NCBI GenBank assembly: GCA_904420265.1
Contig: CAJFUU010000195.1
Location: 1 to 7,513 of the forward strand
DNA length: 7,513 bases
Reading direction: 5' to 3'
Source: an uncultured Clostridia bacterium
GTDB taxonomy: Bacteria > Bacillota > Clostridia > Christensenellales > Aristaeellaceae
The position numbers and the translations under genes are program-made. This document shows, in pieces, positions 5,951 to 7,513 of the stretch. Under the pieces are notes generated by a model. That model did not search any database. It saw nothing but the letters and a program-made list of their open reading frames with translations, and had not been told where the DNA came from. Numbering within the stretch: the first letter of the stretch is position 1; each line of letters begins with the position of its first letter.

Positions 5951-6025
5951 TGCGCTCTGCCGCGCCTGCCGAAGCGCCGCCGCCCTGCCGTTGAAAACAG
6001 TTACCCCTGCCGCAAACAGGCGGAA
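5951..6025 (-). repeat. Segment resembling the left-end 145-bp repeat, opposite orientation
   Basis: On the minus strand GCGGCAG, then GTTTTCAACG, CGGC, GCTT and CAGGC occur in the same order as in the unit at about 115-180 of the plus strand. A GGTAAC before GTTTTC also matches the third unit near 405-420. The alignment needs small gaps. It suggests that one repeat family lies on both sides of the gene block in opposite orientation. The remaining bases 5766-5885 and 6103-6206 are GC-rich and hold no gene I can support. Confidence 0.4.
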
Positions 6026-6069
6026 CGTTGGCGCGGTTGCCGTACCAACGGGGCCGTGGGGCAATTTTC

Positions 6070-6102
6070 TGCCCGGCAAAATCGTTGGTTAAGCCGGACA
6101 AT
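6070..6102 (-). repeat. Hairpin repeat, copy B
   Basis: Aligned without gaps to copy A, 152 bases away, it shares AAAT, GTTGGTT and GGACAAT on the plus strand. The minus-strand arms are GTCCGGC and GCCGGGC, which pair fully if one U-G pair is allowed. Stem positions that are A-T in copy A are G-C here, changed on both sides. Function unknown. Confidence 0.65.
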
Positions 6103-6203
6103 AAAATCGCTTGGCATTGGAAGCAGGCGTCCTTCGCAAACATGGAGGCGTTGACGCCGTGCGCCATACCGTTGCCAGAAGGGTATGCTTTGCCGCAACC
6201 CAT

Positions 6204-6237
6204 AAAGCGCGCAGGGGCGGATCGTCCTCCTGCGCGC
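6204..6237 (-). terminator. Probable terminator of the flavoprotein operon
   Basis: On the minus strand GCGCGCAGG (6237-6229) pairs perfectly with CCTGCGCGC (6215-6207) around a 13-base loop, followed by TTTAT. It starts 37 bases after the stop codon of the flavin reductase gene, the last gene of the operon. The stem is strong and the T-run short. Confidence 0.6.
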
Positions 6238-6274
6238 CTTCCGAGCCCGTCAAAGCGGCCGTCTGGCCACCCTT

Positions 6275-6772
6275 CTACCTTGCGGGACGCAACTGGGCGT
6301 AGCCGTTCCAGGCGAACAACGCTTCCTCCGCCTCGTTGCCGTATACGCGTTCTACATTGCAGATGTACAAATAGTGGTCGCCCACTTCGTGGTATTCCTG
6401 CAAACGGCACACAATCGCCGCGCAGCTATGGACAGGGATTTTGATTTCACTGCCCTCCACATCTGCCAGTTCGACGCCGAATTTGGCGGCCTTGTCCGTA
6501 TCGCGGCCCGTGGTGCTGCCGCACCCCATCACCGCCCCGGCGATTTCCGCGCCGGGAATGGTGAGGATAACCTTCTTGTTTTCCCGCACCCTTTCCCCGC
6601 TATAGGAAGTTTTGGCCATCGCATAGGCGATCATGCCCGGGTTGTAGGAAAGGTATGTCCACCAGGAGACGGTGGCAAGGTTGGTGGAACCGTCCGGCTT
6701 TTGCGTGCAGACAAGGCTGACCGGGTTGGGAGAAGTCAGGCGGGAGGCCTGCGGCAAGCTGATTTTCTGCAT
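6275..6772 (-). CDS. Flavin reductase-like domain protein (flavoredoxin type, FMN-binding)
   Basis: Protein of 165 residues with the split-barrel FMN-binding fold of the flavin reductase-like family, which includes flavoredoxin. Such proteins bind FMN and pass electrons or reduce flavin with NAD(P)H; the partner here is unknown. Family features in order: SPNPVSLVCT (14-23), the DGSTNLATVSWW segment (27-38) that lines the flavin site, NPGMIAYAM (44-52), VILTIPG (68-74), and MGCGSTTGRDTDKAAKFGV (82-100), the family's C-G-x-x-S/T-G-R-D-x-D-K block. GDHYLYICNVERV (131-143) near the C-terminus carries the typical GDH. No signal peptide. It follows the flavodoxin-fold gene by 24 bases on the same strand; AAGGGTG eight bases before the ATG is a modest ribosome binding site. 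Coupling to flavodoxin-fold reductases suggests a shared FMN-based redox role. Physiological substrate not determinable from sequence. Confidence 0.88.
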   Translation of the reverse strand: MQKISLPQASRLTSPNPVSLVCTQKPDGSTNLATVSWWTYLSYNPGMIAYAMAKTSYSGERVRENKKVILTIPGAEIAGAVMGCGSTTGRDTDKAAKFGVELADVEGSEIKIPVHSCAAIVCRLQEYHEVGDHYLYICNVERVYGNEAEEALFAWNGYAQLRPAR

Positions 6773-6796
6773 ATGCTCAACACCCTTTTTCCTGCT

Positions 6797-7348
6797 TTAT
6801 TGAATGGATTTTCCCAGCGCAAAGGCTTGCTCAAGTTCAGGTTTTCCCTGAATATCGCCAACGTCGCCGTTGCCGCCCGCAAGCACATGGCCGAGGTTCT
6901 GCCAGCGCAAATGCCCGGCAAGGTGCTCATAGTAAGTAAGCACGTCTTCAAAATCGTTGCCCTCCGCGGCCATCAGGAGCGCCGAGGCGCGGCCGTGCCC
7001 GCGCAGCAGATTGCCGCCGCCCTCCTCCAGGGCAAACAGGCGGTCTACGGCGGTGCGAAGCTGGCCGCTCATGTTCCAGTAATACAGCGGCGAAGCCAGC
7101 ACGATTACGTCGCATTCCCGCACGGCGGGGTAAATCTTGTCCATATCGTCTTTCTGCACACAGGGACAGGCCCGGCTGCTGTGGCCGCCAAAGCAGCCTT
7201 TGCAGCCGTGGATGTCCATGCCGCCAAGGAAAAATTCCTCCGTCGTGTTGCCCGCGCTTTCCGCGCCCTGCCGAAATGCGGCCACGAGGGCGGAAGTATT
7301 GCCGTTTTTGCGGGGACTGCCGTTGAGAATGACAATTTTCTTGCCCAT
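6797..7348 (-). CDS. Flavodoxin-fold NAD(P)H-dependent reductase (iron-sulfur flavoprotein-like)
   Basis: Protein of 183 residues in the NADPH-dependent FMN reductase/flavodoxin-like family. The N-terminus KKIVILNGSPRKNGNTSALV (3-22) is the first strand plus the FMN phosphate loop (GSPRKNGNT). The central part has CDVIVLASPLYYWNMSGQLR (79-98), the flavin-ring loop, and the C-terminus ends with LAGGNGDVGDIQGKPELEQA (156-175). A cysteine cluster, C49-x2-C52-x8-C61-x-C63, precedes QKDDMDKIYPAV. It is in the position where iron-sulfur flavoproteins bind a 4Fe-4S cluster, but its spacing differs from the usual CX2CX2CX4-7C. The ATG at 7348 is preceded by AGGAGG at nine bases; the upstream gene's TGA overlaps that site, so the two are tightly co-transcribed. 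The C-terminus resembles that of the upstream gene, pointing to tandem paralogues. Exact reaction unknown. Confidence 0.9.
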   Translation of the reverse strand: MGKKIVILNGSPRKNGNTSALVAAFRQGAESAGNTTEEFFLGGMDIHGCKGCFGGHSSRACPCVQKDDMDKIYPAVRECDVIVLASPLYYWNMSGQLRTAVDRLFALEEGGGNLLRGHGRASALLMAAEGNDFEDVLTYYEHLAGHLRWQNLGHVLAGGNGDVGDIQGKPELEQAFALGKSIQ

Positions 7349-7351
7349 GCG

Positions 7352-7364
7352 TTCCGCCTCCTCA
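7352..7364 (-). promoter_or_regulatory. Ribosome binding site overlapping the upstream stop codon
   Basis: TGAGGAGG on the minus strand (7364-7357) holds both the stop of the upstream flavodoxin-fold gene and a strong AGGAGG for the next one, whose ATG is at 7348. This layout indicates translational coupling. Confidence 0.8.
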
Positions 7365-7513
7365 GAACTTACCGGCCAACGCCGCCGCCTGGGCGCAGCC
7401 GTCGGTTTTGTCTACGTCGCCGGGGTTCAGTACGCCGGGAACGAGCACCTCGCCAACCATTTTCCACTTGTTCAGCGCCGCCGTGCGCTCCATGGGGATG
7501 CGCACGCCGTCCA
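7362..7513 (-). CDS. Flavodoxin-fold reductase, C-terminal end only (cut by window edge)
   Basis: The last 49 codons of a gene whose start lies beyond the right edge. The visible part includes MERTAALNKWKMVGEVLVPG, then NPGD, a short charged segment and an Ala-rich helix ending AGKF. It aligns with the C-terminus of the neighbouring 183-residue protein: KWKMVGEVLVPG against RWQNLGHVLAGG, NPGD against DVGD, and AAALAGK against AFALGK. I infer a paralogue of the same fold. The preceding Met (codons before RTAALN) is internal and lacks a ribosome binding site. Catalytic and flavin-loop residues are outside the window, so function is inferred from the C-terminus and the operon only. Confidence 0.7.
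   Translation of the reverse strand, partial: DGVRIPMERTAALNKWKMVGEVLVPGVLNPGDVDKTDGCAQAAALAGKF

Noticed and set aside
5718..6410. A 230-codon open frame on the minus strand
   Set aside because: It overlaps the 3' end of the well-supported flavin reductase gene, then runs through the terminator, both hairpin repeats and the tRNA remnant. Phrases such as GSVGRTT and, in the next frame, GRMAQLVEQ are typical of conceptual translation of tRNA sequence.

Overview
The window looks like a chromosomal piece of a GC-rich Firmicute, most likely a gut-type member of class Clostridia. This is inferred from strong AGGAGG-type ribosome binding sites, sigma-A style promoters (TATAAT and TATAGT with 17-base spacers), a rho-independent terminator with a T-run, and the gene content. 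No rRNA gene or complete tRNA gene is present to fix the taxonomy.

Layout, left to right. Bases 1-540 hold no credible gene. They are an imperfect direct tandem repeat with a period of about 145 bases, four phased copies. Bases 541-784 are GC-rich spacer with palindromes and a possible argS terminator. argS (arginyl-tRNA synthetase, minus, 785-2491) follows, then a 139-base gap with a possible argS promoter and a terminator-like hairpin, then rmuC (minus, 2631-3878). rmuC is divergent from a PfkB-family sugar kinase (plus, 4108-5121). Two strong back-to-back promoters sit between them, and a perfect 10-bp inverted repeat lies in the kinase leader. The kinase ends at a textbook terminator.

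Bases 5188-6274 (about 1.1 kb) again hold no credible gene. They contain a degenerate array of about 62 bases per unit (about 5280-5765), the 5' half of a tRNA on the minus strand (5886-5911), two related hairpin repeats (5918-5950 and 6070-6102), and a segment at 5951-6025 whose minus strand resembles the 145-base repeat of the left end. The right end is a minus-strand flavoprotein operon: the 3' end of a flavodoxin-fold reductase (7362-7513, cut by the window edge), a second paralogous flavodoxin-fold reductase (6797-7348), and a flavoredoxin-type flavin reductase domain protein (6275-6772), with a hairpin terminator candidate behind it.

How the parts fit: argS is translation housekeeping, RmuC is linked to genome stability, the kinase phosphorylates an unidentified sugar or nucleoside, and the right-hand operon handles FMN-dependent redox chemistry. 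No new multi-gene system such as defence, toxin-antitoxin, CRISPR or phage is visible. The least explained material is the non-coding repeat sequence, which fills much of both long gene-free stretches.
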